A stretch of DNA of 64,000 nt from Bacteroidota bacterium (GTDB lineage Bacteria; Bacteroidota; Bacteroidia; Chitinophagales; Saprospiraceae), in contig JAFMBH010000003.1 of assembly GCA_017858735.1 (NCBI GenBank), positions 58,712 to 122,711 of the forward strand. Direction: 5' to 3'. The first letter of the stretch is position 1. Each line of letters begins with the position of its first letter. Position numbers and translations under genes: made by a program. A model generated the notes under the pieces. It was given only the letters and a program-made list of their open reading frames with translations, ran no database searches and was not told the origin of the DNA. Below, one piece after another: positions 37,644 to 46,670 of this stretch.

Positions 37644-39119
37644 ATGAAAAATGTCCACTCCAAAATTTTATTTTTTTTAGCTCTATCAATCCCTGGTTTA
37701 TTAATTTCTCAATCTAATGCTTCTCGATTAGATAGTTTATTTAACCATTTGAGAACAAACGAAGCAGCGTTAAGAATATTTTTTAGTGCTATGCCCAAAG
37801 GGGGCGATTTACATCACCATTATTCTGGATCAATTTATGCTGAAAAATACATTGAAACAGCAAAATCGGCCAATGCCTGGATAAACGAGGTGACGTTAGA
37901 AATAAATTTTGATTCATCGGGCACTTTGATGGATAAGGAATGGAAAAAATTTCTGACGCTGGAAAAAGAAATTGGCGAATATGCTTTTCAACAAATATTA
38001 CTGAAACACCTTTCTTCAAAAGATTATTCGCGATCTGACGGCATAACCTCTTATGATGATTTTTTTGAAACATTTAACAGGTTCGGTTCATCAAAAAACC
38101 AAATTTCTAATGGTTCAGGCTTATTATGGCTAAAACAAAATGCTATCCATCAAAAAGTTTCATATATTGAAACCATGCTTGAAACCATACCTTGCGGTAA
38201 ATTACCTGAGGTTTTTAATCATTTAAATGATTCATTACTAATCTATCAAGCTTTAAATGACACCACAAAATTATTTAATTTATTTAATACATTAAAAAAT
38301 AGCTTATTAAACAAAAGCAATAAACTTTGCTTAGAAAATTATCTAAAGGAACTTGAAAAAGAGCATAAACGATTACAAATAGACGACTCATTATTTACAC
38401 TTCGCTACCAAACCTACGTATTAAGAACATTACCGCCCATTCAGGTACTTACTCAAATGATAAACTCATTTGAAGCGGCAAAAGAGGATACATTGCTGGT
38501 TGGCATAAACATGGTAGCCCCTGAACATCATCCGATGGCCCTTCGGGATTATAGATTACACATGAGAATGTTTCAATATTGTGCTAAAACATGGCCTAAT
38601 GTGTTGGTAAGTTTGCATGCCGGAGAATTGTCAGAGGGTCTTGTTTCTCCTGAAAATCTGCATTTTCATATACAAGAAGCCGTTGACATTGCTGGCGCTA
38701 AGAGAATTGGTCATGGAACGGCTTTGGCCTTTGAGCAAGATGTATTATCACTTATTGAAAGAATGAAGGATAAAAAAACGATTGTAGAAATCAATTACCT
38801 CAGTAACCGCTTCATACTAGGTTCCACGCACGAGAACCATCCCCTTTATTTATATCACAAAGCAAAAATACCCATTGTTATCTGCACGGACGATGCGGGA
38901 GTATTACGGACTGATCACAATGGAGAGTTTATCCAGATAGCCCTTGATTTTCCAAGTTTAACCTATACTGATTTCAAAGAATTCGCCTTCAATTCGATAT
39001 ATCACAGCTTTATTAAAGGCGTTGAAGTAAGGACAAGACTTTTACAAAAATTACAAAGAGACTTCACCTATTTTGAGCATCATTTTTTGGAGCAACACCG
39101 AAATATTTTTGGAGAATAA
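37644..39119 (+). CDS. Exported adenosine deaminase-like metal hydrolase
   Basis: 491 residues with an N-terminal signal (ILFFLALSIPGLLIS). All adenosine deaminase landmarks are present: metal-binding GGDLHHHYSG (about 55), catalytic LHAGEL (about 325), RIGHGTAL (about 356) and ICTDDAGV (about 414). It is longer than cytoplasmic Add (about 330-350) through an N-terminal and a middle insertion, as in the secreted ADGF/CECR1-type branch. Predicted reaction: adenosine to inosine, in the periplasm or outside, for nucleoside scavenging; other purine or adenosine-like substrates remain possible. It is convergent with the nuclease gene 4 bases on, which may also serve nucleic-acid use. Confidence 0.87.
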   Translation: MKNVHSKILFFLALSIPGLLISQSNASRLDSLFNHLRTNEAALRIFFSAMPKGGDLHHHYSGSIYAEKYIETAKSANAWINEVTLEINFDSSGTLMDKEWKKFLTLEKEIGEYAFQQILLKHLSSKDYSRSDGITSYDDFFETFNRFGSSKNQISNGSGLLWLKQNAIHQKVSYIETMLETIPCGKLPEVFNHLNDSLLIYQALNDTTKLFNLFNTLKNSLLNKSNKLCLENYLKELEKEHKRLQIDDSLFTLRYQTYVLRTLPPIQVLTQMINSFEAAKEDTLLVGINMVAPEHHPMALRDYRLHMRMFQYCAKTWPNVLVSLHAGELSEGLVSPENLHFHIQEAVDIAGAKRIGHGTALAFEQDVLSLIERMKDKKTIVEINYLSNRFILGSTHENHPLYLYHKAKIPIVICTDDAGVLRTDHNGEFIQIALDFPSLTYTDFKEFAFNSIYHSFIKGVEVRTRLLQKLQRDFTYFEHHFLEQHRNIFGE

Positions 39120-39123
39120 GTAT

Positions 39124-39630
39124 TTATTTACGTCTGAATTCCCAAGGTGCCACAGGATATGGATCTCTCCAAAGTCCTATGCTCATTGATTTTGCAGAAG
39201 CCTGTGCTTTTTTCAATACCGCACTTTTTGAATATTTTTCGTATTGCCAGGCCATGCCATTTTTCACCATTTCCAGATTGACATTCGTACCATTTCGCAG
39301 ATAAATAAAGCCCAGGGTACGACCGTACCTGTCTGTACCCATTTTTTCCAGCTTAACTTCTTTTCCAAAAATAAGGTTGGAAAGGAAAGTACGGGAAACA
39401 GTTCCAAAGGCTTGCTTCCTTTCAGGCGCATCGATTTCAGATAAACGGACCGTTATTTCTGTCTTAGCTGCCGTTAATAAAACAACGGTATCTCCGTCTT
39501 TAACACCGATAACTCGCAAAAATTCATTACTTTGTGAAAAGAACCAACTTTGGGTTGAAAAGGCAAAAAATAAGATAAGTAAAACAAATAAGAACTTCGT
39601 TTTTGAATTAATTAATCTAAATTTCATCAT
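39124..39630 (-). CDS. Exported thermonuclease (SNase-like) protein
   Basis: Staphylococcal-nuclease fold enzyme expected to cut DNA/RNA outside the cytoplasm. KDGDTVVLL, the catalytic-arginine block VRLSEIDAPERKQ (Arg and Glu) and TDRYGRTLGFIYL (second Arg) are intact, ending with GLWRDPYPVAPWEFRR as in many family members. I use the start MMKFRLINSK (39630) because it gives a proper signal peptide (FLFVLLILFFAFSTQS); the track's ATG 23 codons upstream would overlap the divergent PorP-like gene. About 168 residues. Confidence 0.87.
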   Translation of the reverse strand: MMKFRLINSKTKFLFVLLILFFAFSTQSWFFSQSNEFLRVIGVKDGDTVVLLTAAKTEITVRLSEIDAPERKQAFGTVSRTFLSNLIFGKEVKLEKMGTDRYGRTLGFIYLRNGTNVNLEMVKNGMAWQYEKYSKSAVLKKAQASAKSMSIGLWRDPYPVAPWEFRRK

Positions 39631-39646
39631 TTTTGATTTATAATTT

Positions 39647-40831
39647 ATGAATATGCAAATAATAAATAAGTGGACAAAATTAAGGGTATTTTTTATCACC
39701 TGTGTATTTTTGTTCTTCGTTTTAAATGTTATTTCTCAGGATAGACTTTATTCAAATTTTTTGGGAAATGAGGCTGCCTTCAATCCTTCCCTTTCAGGCT
39801 TTAGAGGAGCTTTTTCTATTTCAGGCCGATTTGTTTCTCAATGGCAATCTCCACAGCTAAATGCTTATAGAACTGGTTTGTTCAAAATGGAAGAAAGTCT
39901 CCCCTGTTCCATTTTTGACTATGATTTACATGCAGAATACAATGAAGAGGGTTCAGGTATTTATAAAACCATGCGTTTGGGCGGAAATATTGCGGGAACT
40001 GCTCCATTTGAAACCGGAAAAAGTACCGTTCATAACATAAGATTTGGTATAGGTCTCGCCTGGCAGTTTAATGCTGTAAACTTTAATCAATTGGTTTTTT
40101 CGGACCAGCTTGACCCCAAATATGGTGCATTTGATGCTTTTGGAAACCTAAACCAAAGCTCATTTATCGCCCCATTAAACAATAGAACTAAATGGTTTTT
40201 TACCCCTGCAGTAGGGTTCTGCCATCGTATTTTATTTAATAGTGAAAATAAAAAATCATCCACTGTTTTATGGGGATTAGCCATGCATCATTTAATTGGG
40301 CTGAGTAATGATAAAAACTGGGGCCAGGCAGAGTCCATTCTTCAGTTGGAAACCACTCTGCCCTATCGGTTTCATGGATTTGTCCAATTTGAATTTATCC
40401 CATATTATCATTTGGGTCAATTTCTTAGTGTAAAACCACACGTGTCGTTCGAAATGCAGAGTAATCTTCACTATTGGAATGTAGGCTCTCATTTTTCGTT
40501 AAACCGACATTTTTCTATTGGAACTTTCGTACAACAAATTTATAATTTTGAACAAAATAATGATACCCAGTGGATTTCCCTTCAACTTGGATTTGGTCAC
40601 AACGTACTTAAAGACAAAAAAATAGAACTGGGATTCACCTATAATATACCCCTCACTGGTCTCAGAAATAATATTGGTCCCTTTCTTGAAGCTAATCTGG
40701 CTTTTCACTTCAGCAAAAGTCCCGGTTGTGGTATCCTGGGCAAAGACAATGCCATGGCTTATCCCGGTGTTCAATGTCCCAGCTCATCATTTAGTCGGGA
40801 ACGACGAAAATTATATGAAAATATATGGTAA
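39647..40831 (+). CDS. PorP/SprF-family T9SS outer-membrane protein
   Basis: 394-residue predicted beta-barrel. A signal peptide ends VISQ, then the family opening DRLYSNFLGNEAAFNPSLSGF (NPSLSG-like) and repeated amphipathic strands such as RLGGNIAGTAP and HNIRFGIGLAWQFNAVNFNQ. PorP/SprF proteins are T9SS outer-membrane parts; paralogues next to giant type B cargo genes, as here, are thought to help export or anchor that cargo (SprF for SprB in Flavobacterium). Its stop overlaps the start of the 1627-residue gene, so a dedicated partnership is likely. Confidence 0.88.
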   Translation: MNMQIINKWTKLRVFFITCVFLFFVLNVISQDRLYSNFLGNEAAFNPSLSGFRGAFSISGRFVSQWQSPQLNAYRTGLFKMEESLPCSIFDYDLHAEYNEEGSGIYKTMRLGGNIAGTAPFETGKSTVHNIRFGIGLAWQFNAVNFNQLVFSDQLDPKYGAFDAFGNLNQSSFIAPLNNRTKWFFTPAVGFCHRILFNSENKKSSTVLWGLAMHHLIGLSNDKNWGQAESILQLETTLPYRFHGFVQFEFIPYYHLGQFLSVKPHVSFEMQSNLHYWNVGSHFSLNRHFSIGTFVQQIYNFEQNNDTQWISLQLGFGHNVLKDKKIELGFTYNIPLTGLRNNIGPFLEANLAFHFSKSPGCGILGKDNAMAYPGVQCPSSSFSRERRKLYENIW

Positions 40832-43800
40832 ATATGAAATTAGTAAGATACTTTAAATATATTTTTATATATATTTTATTATATTTCAATATATTAAGTG
40901 TAAATGCGCAAACTAATCTCTGTAATGACAATGATTGTGGAGATGTTTTTGCTACCTATAGTCCGATAGGTTCCAATGTTTTTTGTGAAGGGGCAACGGT
41001 CATTCTACAAAATAGAAGTTCCACTAAAGATTTTGAAGTTTTCTATATTGATTGGGGAGATGGTAAAAAAGATACGGTGCGAAATTATGACGATATAAAA
41101 CACGTTTACACTTATTCTTCACCATTTAAACGTTGCGAATCAAATGCTAAATTCAACCAAATAATCAGTTATATTGGGGAGAAAAAATGTGGCACAAAGA
41201 AGAGTTGCAATACTGCAACCACCGTTGTTAGTGTCAAATTAAATCCGGAGGCAAACATTGATATTCAAAGCGAATATTGTCTGGGTAAAACGATAAATTT
41301 CAAAGAGAACGGTTGCCATGGAGAAACCTATCTATGGGAATTTGGCGACGGAAAAACGAGCACAGATAGGAATCCTACCCATTCTTACGCAAGTACAGGA
41401 TTTTACAACGTAAAACTTACCTCTTTTAATGAATGTGGCTCTAATACGACCATAAAACCAATCAGGGTAGTTGATTTTCCCAAGGCAGGATTTACTATAA
41501 ATCCGGCGAAAGGGCTTTGTGGCCCGGGAGGCATTCAACTGAAAATGAATGATGATTTATGGGGAATAGGAAGTTGGAAAATCGATCCACAAGACACTAT
41601 GTCCTGGAAATTTTTAGATACAACATACACCTTGTCTTCCAAAGATTTAAAAATAAACGCCAAAAAAACAGGAGATTTCACCATCACTCATACCTCACAA
41701 AATGTTTGTGGTATGGACAAAAGTACAATGAAATACAAGGTTTTTAATCCGCCAACCTATCAAATAGACACTCCGAATATTTTTTGTGAAAAAGCAGTGA
41801 TTACCGAAAAAGATTTAAAATTTACCTCCGGTGGTGACATAAAATCAATTTCATGGACCTTTGAGGGTGCAGATAGAAGCGTAGATTTTTCTGAACGTTT
41901 CAGTGCGCTGACATTTACCAGATCAGGTACGGTTACCATGAAAATCGAGTCGGAAGTCTGTAGCACACTGACCCATCAGATACCTATTACCGTCATTAAA
42001 AACCCAAGCATAAACCTGAATGAAAATCCAAATCAATTTTGTGAAGGTGGTGACACATTGGTGCTCAAAGCGAGTCCTTTAGGAGGACGTTGGAAAGGAC
42101 AGGGCATCATAGATCCAATAAAAGGAACCTTTTACCCTAAGGATTTGCCTGAAAATACCTCCATTACGTTGACATACCAAATAGGAAATGGAGACTGCAG
42201 TGCTTCTGAATCATTTAAAATAGCCATTATTGCTACGCCTGCCATTTCGTTAGGTGTAGATTCATTTTGCTTAGGCGATGCTCCAAAATTATTACTTGGT
42301 AAACCGGTCGGAGGAGTATATTCCGGCATTGGAGTAGATCCCGTAAGTGGGATTTTTTCTCCTGTATTGAGCGGACCAGGCCGATTTAATGTTTCCTATA
42401 CTTTAGATAAATTGAATGGCTGTCGCATTACAGCAAGCGATATCATTCTGGTAGATAAACCTCCAGTTCTGACCTTAGCAGATAGTCTCTTATTTTGCAA
42501 CAGCAACAAAGTTTCAAACTTATTGGTAGAAACAGATTTGAAAGTTGATTCAACGAAGGGAAAATTCACTTGGGGAGGAATAGGAGTCAATTCATCGGAA
42601 GGTTCCTTAAATACTACCTTGCTTCCTCAAAATGAAATATCTACATTATATGTACAATATGACCGCTACGGATGCTCTGTCAAGGATAGTGTTTTTGTCA
42701 AATCCACCAACACGCCCCTTCTTTCTCTATCCAAAGACACTACGCTTTGCATTGATGCCATGTCATTCCAACTTACCTCAAATATTCCAGGAGGCATCTG
42801 GACAGGAAAAGGAGTAGATACTCAAAAAGGATTGGTAGATTTATCTATTCCAAATTCAGGGAAACACCTTTACCAATATATTTTCAGACCTGAAACTTCT
42901 TGTTTTCAAGAGGGAAACGTTACCATTGATTTACTCAATCCAGGATTAACTATTTCAGCTGGAGATCGTTTGGAAATTTGTCCCGATGCCACCCCATTTT
43001 TACTTTCAGGAGGATTTCCCCTGGGAGGCACCTGGACTGGCCCAGGATTATCAGGAGCCGACGATGCTTTAGTCAACACATCTCTTTTATTACCTGGTGA
43101 AAATAAATTTATTTACTGCCTGAGTGATCCAAATTTTAAAGCTTGTAAGGCTTGTGCGACTAAAATCATTTATTTAAATGCTGCGCCTATCCCAGATTTT
43201 ATATTACCCAATAATATTTGCTTAAATACGGCATTTAGCCCGCAAAATAAAAGTGTGGGTGGAAATGAATTTCGTTGGACTACAGAAGAAAATCAAAACA
43301 GCGATAAGAAAAATCCAAGCTTCGTTTTCCAAGAACCCGGGCTTAAAAACCTCAAGTTAGAGGTGATAAACGAAAAAAACTGTCGAACCAGTAAGGAATT
43401 AAGCTTCAATGTTTCCGCCCCAGCTAATATAAGCATTACTCTTTCTGACGATGAATCATGCGCTCCTTACACCGTTTCAATAAATAAAATATCCTCGGGA
43501 GATAATTTATCTATTACATGGATTAATGGAAAAGATACCATCTTAAGTGCCGATCCTCCAACGTGGAAACTTGAAGGTACGAGAAAAGATACGACCTATA
43601 AAATTGAGGCCATTGCTAAAAACAGCTGCGCTGAAATTAAAGATGTCAAGGAAATTGTAATACACCCCCTTCCGAAAGCCATTTTTGGCACCTTTCCATT
43701 GGAAGGTTGCTCCCCTTTGTCCGTTAAGATGGCCAATGTTAGTGAAGGTGGACCATTACAATATATTTGGGATTATGGCAATGGAAATCTAAGCTTTGAT

Positions 43801-45708
43801 TCATTAGCAGAAGAACAATTATACTATCTTGATGGAACAGATTACAAAGAATACAAAATCACCTTAAGGACAGAAAATGCTTGCGGAAAAGATAGTTTGG
43901 AAAAAACAATTTCAGTTTACAAAAGAGATACAGAAGCCTTTTTTGAAATTGAATCATTGAAGGGATGTCCCCCTTTTCAACTTACTGCCAAAAGTTTTTC
44001 TTCTTCTGGCGCTGAGCTCAACTGGCAATTGAGCTCCCCTGACGGAAAAATTATTTCAGGAAATCAGCCTATTTTTAATCCAATATTAACAGCCTCAGGT
44101 GAATATAATTTACTATTAGGTGCTACTAAATGTGGCACAGACACCTTACAAACGAAGATAAACGTTTGGCCTGCTCCAATAATTACACCTATAAATAAAG
44201 ACAATTACTGTCTTAATGAGACAATACCCAGCTCTTTTTCGATAAATGATTTGAGCAATGTATCCAATATTTTGTGGCAGCACGGTGATGGAACTACTTC
44301 GAATAATATTAATGCGCAGCATACCTATAAGTTAGCAGGCACCTATATAAGCACATTGACAGCTACCTCAGCCATCAATGCTTGTAAAACAACGCAAGAC
44401 AAAATCATCACTATTCATCCCCTACCCGATGTAACTTACAATTCAGATAAAATGGCTGGATGTCCACCCTTATCGGTTCAATTTAAACATCAAGTAGAAA
44501 TAGGAACAACTTATTCCTGGCATTTTGAAGATTTACCCCCCATCAATGAAATAAATCCAATCTATATTTTCAATAAAAGTGGTCAGGCGAAAATCATATT
44601 GACAGCTACCAATAGATTTGGCTGTAAGGAAGAAGGACAGCCCATAGAAATTTCTGTTTATCCCAAGCCAACGGCCAATTTCACCCTTTCAAAGGATGAA
44701 GTATGTGAATTTGCAATGTTAGAGGGACTAAAAAATAAATCACTCGGTTCTATCCAATTTGAGTGGAAATGGCAAGACGACATTTACACAGACGTTGAAC
44801 CTAATCTCTTTGCTGACAAAAACAAAGGCGATTATGATCTTTACTTAATCGCAAAAAATAATTTTGGATGTAAAGACTCACTAGTTAAAAAGATTAAAGT
44901 AAATACACAATCTTTTGCAGGTTTTGATATTTTATCGCCCACTATTTGCTTAGGAAAAACGCCTTTTATTACCAATAAAAGCAATAACGCCAATCAGTTT
45001 CAATGGTTCTTAAATACGACATTGGTAAGCGAGCAAGCAAATCCATCAATTAACATTTCTCGTATTGGTGATTTTTCCATTACGTTGGTCACAGCTCAGA
45101 ATGATAAATGCAAGGATACATTAACATTGATTAAAAACATTACCGTCCTGCCTTCACCTGAAGCCAATTTTGATTGCCGCACTAATTTTATTGAACGCAC
45201 TATTGGAGAAGTACAGTTTACTAATAAATCTAATTTTTCCAACCGATACTTTTGGAATTTTGGTGATGGCATTACCTCAGATGCTTTGTCTCCCATACAC
45301 GAATACAGTATAAACAGAAAGATTGAAGTAAAATTGATTGCTTATGCAGACTATTTAAATGGGTTTTATTGTTCAGACACCATCATAAAATCTATTGAAC
45401 CAGAATGGATTACCACCTTTCATGCACCTAACGCTCTGGTACCCTCAGCAAATAACCCAGAAATTCAGGTATTCAAACCAGTAGGCATAGGCCTTGCCGC
45501 TTATGAAATACAGATCTACAGTCCCTGGGGAGAAAGGGTGTGGTATTCCAACAAATTAAACCTGGATGCACCCGAAGAAAGTTGGAACGGAAGTAAAAAT
45601 AATATAGGACCAATTCTTCCTCAGGGAGCTTATATTTGGCAGGCTGTGGTAACCTTTGTTAATGGCAAAAAGGAAATTTTTACAGGTTCTGTGAGTATTT
45701 TAAGATAA
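40825..45708 (+). CDS. Giant PKD/Ig-like surface protein with type B T9SS sorting domain
   Basis: 1627 residues. Order: signal peptide (to SVNAQ); Cys-rich head (CNDNDCGDV, WGDGKKDTV); a PKD domain (YLWEFGDGKTSTDRNPTHSY, about 170); five repeats of about 80 residues keyed by GGxWxGxG-like turns (LGGRWKGQGI 418, VGGVYSGIGV 494, FTWGGIGV 578, PGGIWTGKGV 654, LGGTWTGPGL 732); several PKD-like domains (about 850-1510, with GCSPLSV, GCPPFQL, GCPPLSV and FGDGITSD); then a gliding-motility-type C-terminal domain (FHAPNALVPS to FTGSVSILR, about 1527-1627). An adhesin or filament exported by the T9SS is the likely role. The start may be three codons on (MKLVRYF). It overlaps the PorP-like gene and heads a long co-directional cluster. 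Confidence 0.88.
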   Translation: MVNMKLVRYFKYIFIYILLYFNILSVNAQTNLCNDNDCGDVFATYSPIGSNVFCEGATVILQNRSSTKDFEVFYIDWGDGKKDTVRNYDDIKHVYTYSSPFKRCESNAKFNQIISYIGEKKCGTKKSCNTATTVVSVKLNPEANIDIQSEYCLGKTINFKENGCHGETYLWEFGDGKTSTDRNPTHSYASTGFYNVKLTSFNECGSNTTIKPIRVVDFPKAGFTINPAKGLCGPGGIQLKMNDDLWGIGSWKIDPQDTMSWKFLDTTYTLSSKDLKINAKKTGDFTITHTSQNVCGMDKSTMKYKVFNPPTYQIDTPNIFCEKAVITEKDLKFTSGGDIKSISWTFEGADRSVDFSERFSALTFTRSGTVTMKIESEVCSTLTHQIPITVIKNPSINLNENPNQFCEGGDTLVLKASPLGGRWKGQGIIDPIKGTFYPKDLPENTSITLTYQIGNGDCSASESFKIAIIATPAISLGVDSFCLGDAPKLLLGKPVGGVYSGIGVDPVSGIFSPVLSGPGRFNVSYTLDKLNGCRITASDIILVDKPPVLTLADSLLFCNSNKVSNLLVETDLKVDSTKGKFTWGGIGVNSSEGSLNTTLLPQNEISTLYVQYDRYGCSVKDSVFVKSTNTPLLSLSKDTTLCIDAMSFQLTSNIPGGIWTGKGVDTQKGLVDLSIPNSGKHLYQYIFRPETSCFQEGNVTIDLLNPGLTISAGDRLEICPDATPFLLSGGFPLGGTWTGPGLSGADDALVNTSLLLPGENKFIYCLSDPNFKACKACATKIIYLNAAPIPDFILPNNICLNTAFSPQNKSVGGNEFRWTTEENQNSDKKNPSFVFQEPGLKNLKLEVINEKNCRTSKELSFNVSAPANISITLSDDESCAPYTVSINKISSGDNLSITWINGKDTILSADPPTWKLEGTRKDTTYKIEAIAKNSCAEIKDVKEIVIHPLPKAIFGTFPLEGCSPLSVKMANVSEGGPLQYIWDYGNGNLSFDSLAEEQLYYLDGTDYKEYKITLRTENACGKDSLEKTISVYKRDTEAFFEIESLKGCPPFQLTAKSFSSSGAELNWQLSSPDGKIISGNQPIFNPILTASGEYNLLLGATKCGTDTLQTKINVWPAPIITPINKDNYCLNETIPSSFSINDLSNVSNILWQHGDGTTSNNINAQHTYKLAGTYISTLTATSAINACKTTQDKIITIHPLPDVTYNSDKMAGCPPLSVQFKHQVEIGTTYSWHFEDLPPINEINPIYIFNKSGQAKIILTATNRFGCKEEGQPIEISVYPKPTANFTLSKDEVCEFAMLEGLKNKSLGSIQFEWKWQDDIYTDVEPNLFADKNKGDYDLYLIAKNNFGCKDSLVKKIKVNTQSFAGFDILSPTICLGKTPFITNKSNNANQFQWFLNTTLVSEQANPSINISRIGDFSITLVTAQNDKCKDTLTLIKNITVLPSPEANFDCRTNFIERTIGEVQFTNKSNFSNRYFWNFGDGITSDALSPIHEYSINRKIEVKLIAYADYLNGFYCSDTIIKSIEPEWITTFHAPNALVPSANNPEIQVFKPVGIGLAAYEIQIYSPWGERVWYSNKLNLDAPEESWNGSKNNIGPILPQGAYIWQAVVTFVNGKKEIFTGSVSILR

Positions 45709-45765
45709 TTTTTCACTGATGCAGAAAAAAAAATGAAAAATGAGTCTTTTGTAACGGGAAAATCG

Positions 45766-45773
45766 TATTTTTG
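45766..45773 (+). promoter_or_regulatory. -7-like element before the PKD lipoprotein gene
   Basis: TATTTTTG fits TAnnTTTG and lies in the 110-base gap after the giant gene, 45 bases before the next ATG. TTTTG upstream is only 14 bases away, too close for a normal -33, so the element is weakly supported. It could let the accessory genes be expressed apart from the giant cargo. Confidence 0.35.
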
Positions 45774-45818
45774 AATTTAAAATAAACAGTTTAAATTACT
45801 GATTATTAATATATTAAA

Positions 45819-46670
45819 ATGAGAAACCCCCATAAACCTCTTTTATTGGCTATTATTCTGGTATTGGGTATAACAATATTCAGTGCTTGTGAAACCAGAG
45901 AAAAATCAATATTACCTAAAACTCCTCAACAAAATGAACTGGATATATCGGTTCCTTCCTTTGCAATGCTTGAAATTGTAGGTTCAGAGACTGAGCCTAT
46001 ACAAGTAAAAAATGAAGTGGAGCTATCAAAATCAGAAGTCATTGAAGAAAATATAATACCCATTCAAAATAAAAATGAATTAGTATTTAAAGGCGGTGAA
46101 GCTCCCGTTTCCCCTGTTAAAACGGGCAACGGATTTTCGATTTTAGTATCATCATCCCGTTTGGAAGTAGGCGAACCAATAACGTTTTATGTCAACACTA
46201 CCGCTCCATTAATCTGGCAATTAGGAGATGGAACCACTAACACAGGCAAAAAAATATCTCACATTTTTCAAAAACCAGGACAATACAAAATAGAAGCCTA
46301 CAACGCTGATAAAACGCAGCGTAATCGCATTGAAATATTAGTTCTTTGTTCCTCTGAATATGTATTAAATAAAATAAATGTGATTCAAAAAGCAGCCTAT
46401 TCAAATGATGAAAAATGGTTACTAAAGAGCATTGATGAATTTAAAAAACTGTTTAAATCTAACGCTATGCTCATCGATTTGAACCAGGCTAGTCAGGGAA
46501 AAAGCAACAGAAAATTTGCTGATGTCGATTCGTTCATAGATTATTTTTTAATTAGAACAGAACAAAACAAAGAAAAAGGTTTTGTAGACTTATCGGTAAT
46601 AAACGGCGTAAGACAGTTAGAAACTGCTACAGAAAGTTCATTATTATCAAAGATTACTTTATATGAATAG
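45819..46670 (+). CDS. PKD-domain lipoprotein of the surface-protein cluster
   Basis: 283 residues. The lipoprotein signal ends IFSAC (Cys24). A linker with many charged residues (about 30-105) is followed by a PKD-like domain (PLIWQLGDGTTNTGKKISHIFQKPG, about 130-170) and a helical C-terminal region of about 100 residues (LLKSIDEFKKLFKS, RKFADVDSFIDYFL) with no recognised family. Likely attached to the outer or inner membrane facing the periplasm. It overlaps the next gene by 8 bases. The PKD fold links it by type to the giant neighbour; a scaffold role is inference. Confidence 0.7.
   Translation: MRNPHKPLLLAIILVLGITIFSACETREKSILPKTPQQNELDISVPSFAMLEIVGSETEPIQVKNEVELSKSEVIEENIIPIQNKNELVFKGGEAPVSPVKTGNGFSILVSSSRLEVGEPITFYVNTTAPLIWQLGDGTTNTGKKISHIFQKPGQYKIEAYNADKTQRNRIEILVLCSSEYVLNKINVIQKAAYSNDEKWLLKSIDEFKKLFKSNAMLIDLNQASQGKSNRKFADVDSFIDYFLIRTEQNKEKGFVDLSVINGVRQLETATESSLLSKITLYE

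Noticed and set aside
40825-45708. CRISPR-like or DNA-level tandem repeats in the giant gene
   Set aside because: Repeats are visible only at the protein level; the DNA of the modules has diverged.
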